In this document: positions 20,851-32,479 of the stretch, piece by piece
How the letters are laid out: each line of letters opens with the position of its first letter
Position numbering within the stretch: the stretch's first letter is position 1
Origin: Lentinus brumalis
Taxonomy: Eukaryota; Basidiomycota; Agaricomycetes; Polyporales; Polyporaceae
DNA: 64,000 bases
NCBI GenBank assembly: GCA_001792895.1
Contig: MARA01000004.1
Coordinates: 2,418,001 to 2,482,000, forward strand
Reading direction: 5' to 3'
Notes under the pieces: generated by a model
What the model was told of the DNA's origin: nothing
What the model saw: the letters and a program-made list of their open reading frames with translations, nothing else
Database searches by the model: none
Translations under genes and position numbers: made by a program

Positions 20851-23800
20851 CTATGTGCCGCCAGCGAGAATAACAGCGAGGTCCTGTTCGCTTGCTGCGT
20901 TCAGCTGTCTCGAGCGAGCCTTCAGACGCACTAGTAAAGGGGGCGTGAGCATGAAAAACCAAAGCAGGCCAATAACGAGACTCACGCATGCGGTCAAAGC
21001 TGAGCAAGACGACCTTTGCTGCACCAGCGGTGTCTGCGGGCGCAGGGTCCGCGCCCTTCAGCATCCCTGAGCGGTCTACCCAGTGCTCGTCGAGCCACAT
21101 CGCAGCGCGCAGGATGAGGTCGTCCATGTTGCGCTCCCAAGTACTGCTCGAGAAGTCGACCTCCTCCGTACGCACGTTGAGGTTGTTGAGGTAGTTGCCG
21201 CGCGAGGTCTGCACCTTGAGGGAGGCCGAGTGTGTGCGGATGTTCGTCGTGATGTAGCTAAGCGCGGCCTTGGCAGCCTCGCCGAGAGGCGTCATGTTGC
21301 TGGACTGGCTGTCGAGCTCCATGATGACAGGGAGAGGAACAACAACGGTCCACCGACCGGACTCGACTAGGGCAGCAAACTCGGAGAGCGAAGAAAGAAG
21401 GATGTTGGTGTCGACGACCAGCGCTGTGTACCCGGGCACGAGATGAAGAGACTGGCGAACGGGCTCCGACTTGGGAAGTCCGCGAGATCGGCGACGAGAA
21501 GGCGCAGATACGCGCTGACCGGACTCGAGCAGCGTTTGCAGATACCGCCGGCGCGCCTGAGGGGAAGCAATCAGCAATCGGTTCACTATCAATGTCGAAG
21601 GAAGGCGTCAAGGAGAGCGGCTTACCTTCAACCTCCGGATCTCCTCCGAGTCACCCTCGTCATCCTCAGCGTCCTCGCTCAACTCATCGTCCACGTGCAT
21701 GCCCTCAGCGTCGTCCACCTCCATGGAGTCGTCCTCCCACCTCGTTCCCTGCAACCGCTGCTCCTCCTGCTCACGCTCTCTCCGCTCCTCCTCCTTCCAC
21801 CGTGCAACCTTCTCACCGAGCACGCCCTCCACGCGCCAGCACGGACGACCATCTGGCGACGAAGGCGAGAACTTGAAGCCATGCACATCGCGTGCGATCC
21901 GCAGGCCTGCACGCGTGAGCCGCACCCAGCGTCGCTTCTCAGGCGAGTGTTCGTTGGACGCCTCGCGCTCGTCGACCTCGTCTTCGATGACCCCGTCCAT
22001 GGCCTGCTCGGGCACCTCGACACGATCGAGCACCTCGACTTCGATGTTCCGCTCCTCGCCCGCCGCGTCCGCGTCCTTGTTCCAGAACCCGCGTTCGAAC
22101 AGCTTCTTCCCACCCCACCCCATGCCGCGAATACACCAGTCCTCGGGAAGAGGCTTGCAGCCGCCGGTGAGCAGGAGGCCGCTCTCCGCGCTGACCTTCT
22201 GGTGCTCCCGAAGGATGTCGCGACGAGGAATGTTCGTGAGGAAGGTCGCGAGCTCTTCCCATGGGATCGCCCGCTCTAGTGCCGAACGTGCGGAGGGCTC
22301 ACGGAGGACCGTGGCGAGGAAGGTGAGGATCACGGTGTTGTACGGGTTGAGCGTGGGCGCCGCATACTCGCTGGGCCGACGGAAGGGATGGCGGAGTGTG
22401 TGAGACAGCATCATGAAGGTGAGCTGCATTGCGAGATGTAGCGCCTGCGGAAGCTCGGGGCCCTGCGAGATCGGAGAAGCGGCGTCGGAGGCGGTCCTGT
22501 CGACGTCGACATCCTCGTCGTCAACCTCCATCTTCGAGTTGTCGCCGTCGAGGCGCTTCGCCATCAGGACCTTGATCTTGCCGGCGGTGACACCAGTAGG
22601 GAGAGTGGGGCTGAGATTGGGGGCACCCTGACTGCGCGTCTCGATCCCCGCGACGCGACGCAGCACCGCGGTGGGGCGGCCATACTCGAGTAGCGAGCCG
22701 ATGTTGATGAGGGCCATCATGACCCACTCTCGCTCCTCGACCTGCTCGCCTTCTGCAAAAGGATGTCAGAGGATGGGAGACTGACGATGATGATGAGACC
22801 TACCACCAATCTGCAACTTCTCCTGGAAGCGAGCAAGTACGGGCTTGAAGTCGTCCAGTTGGATGTTCGTAAAGAGCATGCCGTGGAGGCACACGAAGAG
22901 GTCGGTGAGGCGAGCCTCGGGTACCTGTCGGCGGGCCTGCGCTTGTTGTGACCACATACCGAGGATAGACTCCCTCGCAGTAGTGAACGGGTGCAGCGCT
23001 ATCATGCTGCGATCCGAAGCATCAGTACAATTTCATCCCCCAATTCAAAAATACACATACCTCTTCACGAAGTGGTAGACGCCGCGCAGGTCCTCGTCTG
23101 CGCCGTCCTTGTCGCGGCACAGCAGGCCCAGATGGTGCTGCAGCTTGCCGGAGTTCGGCGTGATCGCAAGCCCGCGCGCAAACCAGTCCTTCGCGACCTG
23201 TCGCCAACGCTCCTTATCCGAGTCAAGCTCCATGAGGCGGGCAGCCTCCTGGCCGACGGAAGGGATGTTATGTATATGAGGAGCGGCAGCGCCCGCTATG
23301 GCATCCGCGCCCATAGGCATCTCGGCCTGCGAGGACTGTGGACTGTCGTCAATCCGAGCTGGCGATACAGCTTGTGATGGGAAATCGGTGGCAGGGGGAT
23401 TGGGGAAGAGGCACGAGGGGTGTTGTTGGATGCGAGCAGGTTGTTCTTCGCCACCGCGAGGGTCGTGAGCGTGTTGCCCGAGGTGTGAGTTCCCTCAATC
23501 AACGCGCTGACCGCCATCCAATATCGGGCGAGATCGCCGAGTGCTTCCAGGAACGCTCCGCGATATTGTGAGAAGTTGCGTTCCTCAATGAGCCCGCCAT
23601 AGAATACATAAGCATAATTGAGAAATTGCTAGGGGTCTGTCAGTATGCGTGAACGTAGGGAGATCGCTACGCACTTACCTGCAGATATTCCAAAGCAACT
23701 GGAGAGCCGTTTGTGGATGGTCGAGCAGCATGCCTGAGACACTCGAGCAAGTGGTAGAATGCATGCGACCAGAGGCGCATGATGAGGTTGTACTTCTGGG

Positions 23801-25036
23801 GAATGTTCTTCAGTGACGCTGGTACTGTAGGCGCTAATGTGAGCGCAAGCATCTCGCGAATGCTCTCAGCAAGTCTGAAGAAAGATGTCAGCGACGAATG
23901 GTGGATAGCAAAAATAAGACATACAACTGGTGCTCCAGGACGAGCTTTCGCCATCGCTCAGACTCGCTCTCCTCTGTCGCTGCGTCCTTCGAGGTGCCAG
24001 AACTACCGGGCCGGCCCTTGATGAGCACGCCTACCCTCTGAGCGCTGCGCTCGCTATCATCGGCGCGTCCGCGGTCGCGGTCGCTTCCCAAGAGTCGGGT
24101 CTCAAGGCTGCTGATCGTACGGTACACCTCTTTCAGCTTGCGCGAGAAGGCGTTGGCGCTGGAGGCGCTGTCCTCGGACCGCCGGCCCGCGGGGTTTGAA
24201 GAGTCGAAGAGAGCGGAAGATGCAGAGGAGGAGTCGGTGGCGGATGAAAGGGTGAAGCTAGATGAGATAGTGCTGTGTGCGTAGGAGGCGGAAGATGTGG
24301 AGGAGGCCGAGACCCAGTCGCCAGAGGACTTGGGCGTAGGCGTCGGGCGTCCGTTGCTCGGAGAGTTGACCAGAGAGCCGGTGCCTCCATGGTGGCGGTT
24401 CTGGGATGAGAAGAGAACGGCATCGTGCTTGCGAGGATCGAAGAGTTGCCGATGGGATTCGGCCCCACCGCGAGGAGGGTGTGCGGGCTGGAGTATGCGG
24501 GGCTGCATCGCCCGCGGCGACTGCGAACTTGAGGCACCTTCCGACATTGTATCGGGTTCGGAGGTGATGACGGGTCTTCGAATGGGATCCGTGTTTGGAT
24601 TGTAGAGCTTACCGGGACTTCCATTCGCAGCAGGTCGCGCATGCGCAGTCCGGGGGGAGTTGGGAGAGATCTTCAGGCGGCGCGAGAACTCGTCAGGGTC
24701 GGCTTCCACCTGCGATGGTGACGCCTCTGAGACTACGATATTGGGATTCAAGATGGGTGGTGCGTGCAGTCTTCGCGGCGACGATGGTCGCGCGGTCGAT
24801 GGTCGGGGTGAAGATGTTGAGGGTTGTGAGGGTCGCTCCGGCCGCTCGCGAGGTACAGCGGTACTGGAGGGTCCCCGATTGCATGAGACGTGCAACTCGA
24901 AGAGGACATTAAGGAGAACGTACGCTTGCTTGCGCCTGAGTGCAATGATCCTGTCAGCTATATCTGGCTGCGCAGGCTCCCTCTCCTTCCCCTTCCTCGA
25001 TACGGTCGCGATTTTGGTGTGGGATGGGTCGTGCAT
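20851..25036 (-). CDS. EST1/SMG6-like protein with C-terminal PIN domain
   Basis: Resembles EST1/SMG6 proteins, which act in nonsense-mediated decay as an endonuclease and are linked to telomerase. Order: a long Ser/Pro-rich disordered N-terminus beginning MHDPSHTKIATVSRKGKERE; the EST1 helical region with LAESIREMLALTLAP, NLIMRLWSHAFYHLLECL, AYVFYGGLIEERNFSQYRGA, GLAITPNSGKLQHHLGLLCR and RGVYHFVKR; LNPYNTVILTFLATVLREPS; an acidic linker; then the PIN domain (LVVDTNILLSSLSEF, VVPLPVIMELDSQS, ERNMDDLILRAAM, KVVLLSFDRM). A last intron (gtgagt...ctag, about 20942-20996) joins RM to LRLKARSRQLNAASEQDL, typical of the family's end. Acidic residues expected for a PIN nuclease are visible (VVD, ELD, MDD, FD). 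At about 1,100 residues it fits a fungal SMG6-like protein; SMG5 or SMG7 is less likely. Confidence 0.82.
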
Positions 25037-26610
25037 GGTCGAAGAGCGGCAGATTATAGAGCGCGTCGACGCTCGAAAGTAAGGAAGTGGTGGATGGAAG
25101 AGAGAGAGAAAGACAGCGGAGAAGGAAGGGGAAGAGGACGGGTGCTGCGTGCGCAGTGAGGGGGAATGCTAACGCGGGATCTGCTCTCAGCCAATTGCAA
25201 AGTTGGGACGCCTGCGCACTCCGCAGTCTCCGCAGCTGCGCATGGGATCTCGATCGATCGTCACACTCGTCACGCCCTGCCCCTGCGCGGCGCCCAGTCA
25301 CAGCCCGTCACATGCAGTCACGGCGCAGCTGCATGTCCTCCTCCACTGCCAGGACCAACGTCGCAGTCCCGCCGCCATCTCCGCTCTCGACGCCCTGCTA
25401 CACGTCGACCACGCCCGCCCAGCCACCGCGGCCCCTCCCAGCTTGCGCGCTGCGCGTGCACTCTCGTGCCGCCGGCGTGCCTGCCCGCTCACGGCATCAG
25501 CGTGCTGCTCACCGTGTGCGTCCACGGCATCCCATCTTCGCTAGCTGACGCGTTTTCTCTTCTCGTTCGGTGCCTCCTCGGAGTCTCAGCGCTCAGCTCT
25601 CCCCGGTTCCGCACGTCAGGCGTCTTGTCGAATATTCATGTCCGTGTTCACACCAGTGTCATGCATCGCTTCTCAATTGGCCCCGCCCTCACACTAGCTC
25701 GTCCTCACCTCCGCCGTTTTCTCTACCCCTCGATCCTGTGTGTACTATCCAGAGGCTATATATGACGGTCCTATGCGATAACAGACTGCCTCCCCGGCAT
25801 CCCCGTCTGCCTTCCCATGTACGCTGCACAGATGTGACCTCTCTTGCCGCATATAATTGGCCTCTGTTAGCCGCTTCGCCAGGTCATCCTCATGGTGAAC
25901 AGCGCCTCATAAGGCTGCTCAATCCTCTGGACGCTAGACGCTGGATGATCTCAGGACTCAGTTTTTGAAGCCGATGACTTACTTTCTGTGCTGTGGCTTC
26001 GACGGAATACTGCATGATGTGTTGGAAAGACCGTTGGAAAATGCAGGGCAAAGGCTGTATTCTACCTCGCTACTCCCTGCACGATATGACGTTGCGGGAG
26101 CAGTGTTGTAACGAGGAACTCGGTAAGCGCTCGTTTAGTCGGAGGAGCTGCGACCACCACCTGCATCGACGAGCTCGCAGTGTGTTCAGCGTACTCAGAG
26201 GAGTCGAGCAGCCCTCGCTCGGCGGGCCGCCTCGGTCCACCCAGGTGTCATATGGTTTCCTACAGGATACCGCGCCGTATAGAACTGCACTCACACGGAC
26301 AGGATGTCCGGTCAGAGGCCCGAGCTTGACTGCTTTCTGATGCAAAGGTGTTCCGATCTTCCCTGATGCGCTATCTATCTTGTCCCGCGAAGACTTCGAA
26401 TTGATTGTGCGCGTTGGATTGATCAGGAGCTGTATTGGTGGAACATCTCAAGGCGAGTCTGTCAATCTGCCAGGAGACGACACAGACTGACTTGCGAAAT
26501 TGTGTCTAGCATCCAACATAAAAACACACGACGGCACCACAAGATATGCATATGTTATCCCCTCACAAGGCCCATCAGACGGAAGAGCCTGCAACATGCA
26601 AGCCGTCACG
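25037..26610. other. Intergenic region, no supported gene
   Basis: 1.57 kb between two minus-strand genes. The left part (25037-25700) is C-rich with CTCCC and GCC runs and is probably the promoter and leader of the SMG6-like gene. A TATATAT element occurs near 25755. A 91-codon minus-strand frame at 26070-26345 has no recognisable content. Confidence 0.4.
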
Positions 26611-28402
26611 TCACCAAGCATGATGGCCGCCGCTCACGAGGATGCTGCAGAAGAACGCCACATCGTCAGCACACTCTCACTTGCGGCATGGCCGCGACAC
26701 GTACTCGCTTCCCGTGCAGAACGTGCTCGCGTCGCTCGCGAGCCAGGTCACGACGCCGCGCAGCTCGTCTGGCCGTCCGATCCGGCCCAGCGGGTTCAGG
26801 CTCGCCCACTTGTCCAACAGGTGCGGCTGCGTGTCAATATATGCTGCGGTCATGCTGGAAGTCGAAACGGTCAGTTCTCGTCGGACGCGTGTGACACTTC
26901 ACTGAAGATCCGCCGCAGAGCCGACGGATTGTAACCTTTTGTACCTCGTTCCTGCGGGCTCTCGGCGTTCGTGGAACATCCCGGCCACACGTAGGACATG
27001 ACAATGACATGTCCGCACATGCGCCCGGAACTGGCACAGACCACCAGCTCCTGGGTCTGGGGTGAGCCACCCATCGGGTGGTTCCCGAGGGCGTGCCCAG
27101 ACGATCGGTATCAAGGACTAGGCAAACGGCAGTGACGTACTTCGTATATATGTGTCCAGGACTGAGTGTGTTGACCCTGATCCTCTTTGGGCCCAGCTCG
27201 CAGGCCATGCTGCGACCCATCTGCAGAACCGCGGACTTGGAGGTGTTGTACGACACCCATGCGTGGTCCTGTACGACTGCTCAGTCAATATGACGCGTCC
27301 AATGCGCAGTCCGGAGAGCCGTGCCGACGCAGGCGGCACGCGCATATGGTTGGCCTGCGGCGGCGTAGCCACACGCGTTATATGGCGTTGCCACTCGTAT
27401 GGCATACGAGTGGCAACGATGCAACATACCTTATTGGTGATGCTGCCACTCATGCTTGCAACAAGGATGATGCTTCCGCCGTTCCCAAAACGGGCCATCT
27501 GACGGCCAGCTGCCTGCGCCGTGAAGAGCACGCCGTTTGTGTTGACGTCCATCACCTGCGGAAGCCGCGTCAGCACTTCCGTATGCAGTTCGACCAACTT
27601 GGCCACGCAGTCGCCGGGTGCGCCTGCCAAGAACAGCTTCAATTTTCCAAACGATCAGGAGCGGACTCCGAGCTGAGATCCGACGGCCGCACAAGAATGC
27701 GCCCGCGACCGGATATGTATGCGTGCAGATGCGCAGCACAAACGACGCGTCAGAGCAAGCAAGCACTCGCCTCTTGGAACTGCTTCGCCGGATACTCTAG
27801 GCAATCCGTGTGGCTCTTCAGAATGCCCGCAGCAGCGACACACACGTCCAGCCGACCCTCCTTGTCGCCCACGCTCTCGCCGATCTCCCACATCGCGTTC
27901 TGGTCGCGCACGTCCCCGCTGATGTACTCCAGGCGGCCCTGGCTGGGGAGGCCCTCCATTCGCGACGCGTAGTCCCTGACTTTCGTCCACTCCTCGCCGG
28001 GGTGCTTCGGGAGATCAACGCAGTACACGGCGCGTGCACCCGCTTCGATGAGCGCCAGCGCCATCTCGAGGCCAAGGCCACGGTTCGCGCCTGAAACCAG
28101 CGCGACGCGGTCGGCGAGGGAGAATTCGTGGCTGAAGAGCGTCGGCTTCACGGCTGGTTGCAAGAGCAAAGTGTTGCGTTAGCCCAATCAGCCATGCGAT
28201 ACATAGCCTCAAGAGACTCACGACCAGAAGAGGCCTCCAATGCTTTTGCGACTCCGACCGCTCCATATGGCGGGAGCTGGCCAGTTTTGCGCCCTGCGGC
28301 GGATAGGAGCCGAGCGGTGCTCGTGAAGCTTGCCCTCCCGAGTTGCGCAGCGGAGAGACGCGTCGAATGTCTCACAAACGATGCAGATAACCTGGAAGCC
28401 AT
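26611..28402 (-). CDS. Short-chain dehydrogenase/reductase
   Basis: NAD(P)-dependent oxidoreductase of the classical SDR family, similar in motifs to fungal sorbose/mannitol-type reductases. A basic, Ser-rich N-terminus (MASRLSASFVRHSTRLSAAQ, then RASFTSTARLL) suggests mitochondrial import. Next are the cofactor motif VSGANRGLGLEMALALIEAG, GDVRDQNAMWE, CVAAAGILKSHTDCLEYPAK, MDVNTNGVLFTAQAAGRQMA, the catalytic Ser in ILVASMSGSI and YNTSK (Tyr and Lys) in WVSYNTSKSAVLQMGRSMA. Then RIRVNTLSPGHIYTK and NPLGRIGRPDELRGVVTWLA follow. The last intron (gtacgt...tgcag) joins CTGS to ILVSGGHHAW, the expected SDR end. Intron 2 (27770-27556, 215 nt) seems to use a GC donor, and the next intron carries a perfect hairpin. 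An upstream in-frame ATG at 28423 is an alternative start. The substrate is unknown. Confidence 0.85.
27386..27418. repeat. Perfect 16-bp inverted repeat inside an SDR intron
   Basis: CGTTGCCACTCGTATG and its exact reverse complement are separated by one base. It lies within the intron between the exons encoding SGSITNK and DHAWVSYN; that intron is about 170 nt, long for this window. Confidence 0.9.
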
Positions 28403-28751
28403 GTTACGGTGAGTACTGTCCAAGAGCCTTTGCGACGGCGGCCGTCACTCGAGCCGAGGTGTCGTGGGGTCGTGAGGTCGTATGTACCAAGGAGTAAGTT
28501 GCGCAGGCTTCGTGGGGAGCGTTCTCACCCAACCCTATACTTATACGAGGCGGAGGCAGCGTGTGAGGGAGTTCGCCCATAAGAGCAGTGAGGTCATGGG
28601 GCAGTCATGGGGTTGTACGGATTGCCAAAGGCAGAAGCGAAGTCGACGTGGTGGCGAATGCTGTAGACTGTCCCCTGATGGCCTGCGAGCTTTCGCTAAG
28701 TCGATGGTGTCCGGGTGACAGTACTAGTCAGAGGATGATGATGAGGAGTTA
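28403..28751. other. Upstream region of the SDR gene
   Basis: 349 bp between the SDR start and the inserted terminal-inverted-repeat element. CTATACTTATACG near 28535 might serve as a weak TATA region. No gene is seen. Confidence 0.4.
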
Positions 28752-29236
28752 CGAGAGTAGTAAGATAAGAAAAGGGTAAACCATTGGAATCTTACTATTC
28801 TGACCTCCGGGGCGGGATGTTCTTACTATTTTGGCGCGGGTGGCGGGGAAAGGCGCGCAGCAGGATTCAGTCCTGAGTTCGATTCCCGGCGAAGCCGGTT
28901 AGAGTAAGGGTTTGGTTAGGGTTTTTGGTTAGGTTATTTGGTTAGGTTGTTAGGGTTAGGCGCCCCCACGAACACCTGCCCCCCGAAGGGCGCCGGTCTG
29001 AATTTATTGCGCGAACGAGGCTTTAGTGTGCCCGCCTGAGTGCTCCCGGCTCGGGGGACCCCCCGAGCGCAGCGAGGGAGGGGAGGGAGCAGGAATGGCG
29101 GGTCCTCTTCGCGCGCCCTCACCAAAAATATTCACCGCCCGCCAAAACAGTAAGAACATCCCGCTGATCTCCCGCCCCGGAGGTCAGAATAGTAAGATTC
29201 CAATGGGTTACCCTTTTCTTATTCTTACTACTCTCG
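28752..29236. mobile_element. 485-bp MITE-like element with long terminal inverted repeats
   Basis: The two ends are near-perfect inverted copies over about 65 bp: CGAGAGTAGTAAG at the left matches the reverse complement of the right end, and the similarity continues through AAGAAAAGGGTAA, CATTGGAATCTTACTATTC and GACCTCCGGGGCGGGA. A second, weaker block (ATGTTCTTACT, TTTTGGCG) repeats further in. TA flanks both sides (28750-28751 and 29237-29238), consistent with a TA target-site duplication as in Tc1/mariner-like elements, although TA could instead be part of the repeat. No transposase frame is present, so it would be non-autonomous. The interior holds telomere-like GGTTAG repeats and a GAGTTCGATTCC motif resembling a Pol III B box. 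The family is not identified. Confidence 0.75.
28896..28960 (+). repeat. Degenerate telomere-like repeat tract
   Basis: A tract of GGTTAG/TTAGGG-like units with spacers (GGTTAGGG, GGTTAGG, GTTAGGGTTAGG) inside the inverted-repeat element. Fungal telomeres commonly use TTAGGG; here it is interstitial and degenerate, so it is probably part of the element rather than an ancient chromosome end. Confidence 0.75.
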
Positions 29237-29459
29237 TACGTACTCGATGATGATGGTCACAATCAAAGTTGTGGCTCCAGACAAAGACGCCCGAGCTCTG
29301 CCTGTCATGAGCTCTGCCAGATTTTGACTCAGACTTTAAGTTGCGAGTGTCACAATGGTATGACGATTACATAGCGTACAGCGCAGACATTTCAAGCGCA
29401 AGAATGCCACTGGGAGGCTCAGGCTAATCGCCCGATTTAGATAGTTCAGGGTCGAGCCC

Positions 29460-30317
29460 TTAAGGGATTCGTGCAGTCCAAGACAGTATCTTACCGAACA
29501 GCTTTCGGAGGAAGCCTGCTCCCCATTTGGTAGCGTGCTCGTCTCCGTTCCACTGGTCAATCAACTGCACGATTCGCATGTCGTCATCGAGGTCGAGAAA
29601 CACGACGGAGGTGATCTCCTGCATGCACAATGGTATCAGTGAGTCCGCTGCCAGATGGGCGACGCTGACCCCTTATCCGCACCTTCTTCGTGCCGATGAC
29701 GCGCAGCGTGTAACGCTGAGTCTGGATATAGGTCAAGCGGTTCGGAGAGAGCCCAGCAGACAGGATGCGCGTTGACACCCGTTCTGAAGACGTCAAGAGG
29801 TGGGTCTGTGGATAGGAAGCTTCAGCCTCGAAGTAGACATCCTGCACGCTAGGTACGCACGAGAGCGAACAGTACACCGGTGATATCACGGATGCCGGCA
29901 CACTTGAACAAATGATGTTCCAGACTCGCGTCTGCTCGGAACCTCCTGTGGATGATTTCCAGAGTAGGCTTACAACCGTAGAGCTACATGTGTCGGCAGT
30001 GTCAGCACCTCGACCATGCTCTCCGTATGCAAAAATCCACTTACCTTCTCTAGATCCTCCATGACTTCTTGGTATCTTAGCCTCACGCTGGGGTCTTCTC
30101 CACTGCTATCGTGGCTCCTCGCCCTCCAACGTCTGGCATGTAAGGGTGGGTCATCCGGGTGTGACTGCAGTGCGCCGGCGTAGTGCGCTCCGCTCGAGAT
30201 AGAGTCAAGTAAGTCAGGTATCGGAAGGGGAGGCAGATGAGGATAGTGGTGAGTTATGGCCGGCGAAGGCGATAATGACCGTCTCCCTGTTGCCTGCGAA
30301 TTCGTTGCCGGGACCAT
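29460..30317 (-). CDS. NTF2/SnoaL-like fungal protein
   Basis: Hypothetical protein with the pattern of a fungal SnoaL-like (NTF2-fold) family; no reaction is known. The start at 30317 opens with a Ser/Pro-rich leader (MVPATNSQATGRRSLSPSPA). Then come VRLRYQEVMEDLEK, after an intron LYGCKPTLEIIHRRFRADAS, and after a second 55-nt intron (gtgtgc...cctag) VQDVYFEAEASY. RILSAGLSPNRLTYIQTQRY and TLRVIGTKK follow, and after a third intron EITSVVFLDLDDDMRIVQLI and DQWNGDEHATKWGAGFLRKL. The frame then closes after a short tail (SWTARIP). The second intron resolves an apparent frame break. The DLDD, QWNG and FLRKL blocks resemble the end of this family. It is divergent from the first NYN gene. Confidence 0.7.
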
Positions 30318-30952
30318 GGTGGTTCAGTTGATGGAAGTGTTTGGCGGAAAGCCTCTGAACAGTTTCAGTAAGTATACTTCCTTATCCATGTGATTATGCT
30401 GTGGTTCCGACCAGGAAGTGCCTAATCAGGGCCTGGGCCGGGCGCGACAATGCCGTCACACAGGTTCGAGTGTCACGGAATAGCATCCAACTCCGAACAA
30501 CAAGTCTCGGATTGGCATGGGCATACTTAGCGCATGGCAGCAGGACGATGTGCCACCGCAGCTACACAAGTGTAGCGCGTTAGGCTTAGAAGAGAGTACA
30601 TCGGACCGTGGCCGTCCAATTGAATTCGCACAACGCCAGGCAATCAGAGCAGGCCAACAACGTTGGTGTCTGTGCTCATAAGAGTGTCATAGAGCAGGTA
30701 TGACAATAGTCAGAAAAGTAGGTAGCTGCGGTAGGTGATCCCACGACTATTCGCCACTTAGCACAAACAACCAGCTTCGTAGCGGAGCGCCAGCAACCAC
30801 GGGGCGGCTTCATTCCCATTTTTCCACATGTCCAGATGTTGAGGGCACGCACCCAACGCGTGCAGGACTTCTCGCGTCGGTTTGCTCATATATACTCGCC
30901 TGATGGTCACTTTCAATCGCGATACCTTCATGGTTCACCGCCCTCGACCGCA
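30318..30952. promoter_or_regulatory. Divergent promoter region, SnoaL-like / NYN gene 1
   Basis: 635 bp between divergent genes. TATATA at 30889-30894 lies about 60 bp upstream of the ATG at 30953 and favours that start over the in-frame ATG at 30836. No other gene is seen. Confidence 0.5.
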
Positions 30953-32479
30953 ATGAGCGTCAAGATGTCTACGAGTGTCGCGATATTCTGGGACTACGGT
31001 GAGCTCTGGAACGCACTACCAGTGAATGTCACTGACTTGGCCGCAGAAAACTGTGCGCTCCCGGCGCTGGAACCGCCCTACACTATAGTGAACAGAATAC
31101 GCCGCCTGGCGCATCAATACGGCAGCGTGAAGTCGTTCAAGGCATACCTCGAATACCCTGAACAGGCATCATTGAAGTCCGTCAATCTGCGGTCTGAGCT
31201 GCAGTCCTGTGGCGTCTCCCTGATAGACTGTCCACATAACGGTCGCAAGGACGTAGCGGACAAGATGATGATGAGTGAGTTGGTCAAGACCATGACATCG
31301 AAGTGTGCTTACCTCGCACACACAGTCGACATGATGGCGCACGCCATCGATACGCCTGCGCCCTCGACGATCATCCTGATTTCGGGCGACCGTGACTTCG
31401 TCTACGCAGTCTCCGTCCTCGGGCTCCGACAGTATCGCGTGGTCCTGTTCGCGCCACGCGCTGCCCACGGTAGCTTGAAGGCGCAAGCGAGCGCAGTGTA
31501 TAATTGGCCGGATGATTTTCTGCCGGAACTGCCCCCGAACCAAGATTTGGCTGTTGTCCAGCGAGGCAGGCCCGCCACACTCGACGACTTCTGGAACAAG
31601 CGAACTTCGTACCAGACTCCACCGTCCACGGCCTCGACTTCCGGCTCGAGCGAATCTCACATGCAATCGAACCCACCCAGCAAGACGGCTGATGCAGAGT
31701 CATGTAAACATCTGCTCGAGGAACACGACGGCGGCGTGCTGTGCGACAGTCCTGTAAGTTCAGGAATACATACGGAAGTCAATGTTTACTCACGAATGGC
31801 AGGCTCAGTCCCTTCACGCGGCTGAAGCTCCAGCTCAGGATCCCGCGGAATCGACGAACAGCAGGAATCCGAAGGGGAATGATTCAGAAGGTGCCACTTG
31901 GGTATTACTTGACTTGGCTCATAATCATGACATTACCAGAGATAACACCGTTTGTTATAGGCGACTGTGGCTCAGCTTGTTCAACGCAAATCTACCGGCT
32001 CGAGCTGGGATGACTTACCTTCGCCAAACATGGAGAAAGTCGTAGCGTCTGAGTCCCGAGATCAAGGTCGAACACTCAATGCTAGCGCAGCTCCTTTCGT
32101 CTTCAAGGCCACAATCCCCGCGAGGTCCTTTGAGACCTCCAAGGATCCCAATGATCTGGGGTGGGAAACGTACTCTCGTGCAGCGAAGAAACGACCCGTG
32201 CAACTCCCTTCGGAGTTCAAGCCGCTCGTCAAGGTGCTCAAGCGGCAGTTCGCGGAGGGCGTTGTGCAGGTCGAGTCGTCGCAGCTCGGCCAGTTCCTCT
32301 CACAGGAAGTACCTCGCCTGAGCGTCATCTATGAGCGTGCCGGCGTGGCACGGCTGAAGGAGTATACAGCCCTAGCAGCGGAGCAGGGGATCGTCACTAT
32401 GACGCGAGAGGGCGCGGACGGACACAACTACATCGCACTGCACCCCATGCACCGCAGGAAAGCGGCAACAATCGGTTAG
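30953..32479 (+). CDS. NYN-domain protein with C-terminal LOTUS-like module, copy 1
   Basis: The N-terminal NYN (PIN-like nuclease) domain shows the acidic motifs SVAIFWDYENC, HNGRKDVADKMM and ILISGDRDFVYAVSVL, the metal-binding pattern of limkain-b1/MARF1-type RNases. A variable Ser/Thr/Pro linker follows. The C-terminal part (PSEFKPLVKVLKRQF, VESSQLGQFLSQ, ARLKEYTALAAEQGIV, NYIALHP) looks like a small winged-helix module of the LOTUS/OST-HTH kind. Introns: phase 1 within WDY/ENC, one after KMM, and two or three in the linker. The start at 30953 is chosen because the TATA box at 30889 lies downstream of the earlier ATG. A paralogue lies at 56353. RNase activity is inferred from the motifs only; the C-terminal assignment is tentative. 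Confidence 0.78.

Noticed and set aside
21443..22279. 278-codon plus-strand frame antisense to the SMG6-like gene
   Set aside because: Mirrors the conserved EST1-region exon, where codon bias leaves the opposite strand open. No domain of its own.
26070..26345. 91-codon minus-strand frame upstream of the SMG6-like gene
   Set aside because: No recognisable content, start context or neighbouring exons.
28861..28900. Possible tRNA gene around GAGTTCGATTCCCGG
   Set aside because: Only a B-box-like motif is present. The T-arm does not pair, and no acceptor, D or anticodon arms could be built.
29860..29905. Apparent frameshift in the SnoaL-like gene
   Set aside because: A 55-nt GT-AG intron (gtgtgc...cctag) joins LEHHLF to VQDVYFE in frame, so the gene looks intact.
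30836..30952. In-frame upstream ATG extending NYN copy 1
   Set aside because: The TATA box at 30889 lies downstream of it, and copy 2 starts shortly before its FWDYEN motif.
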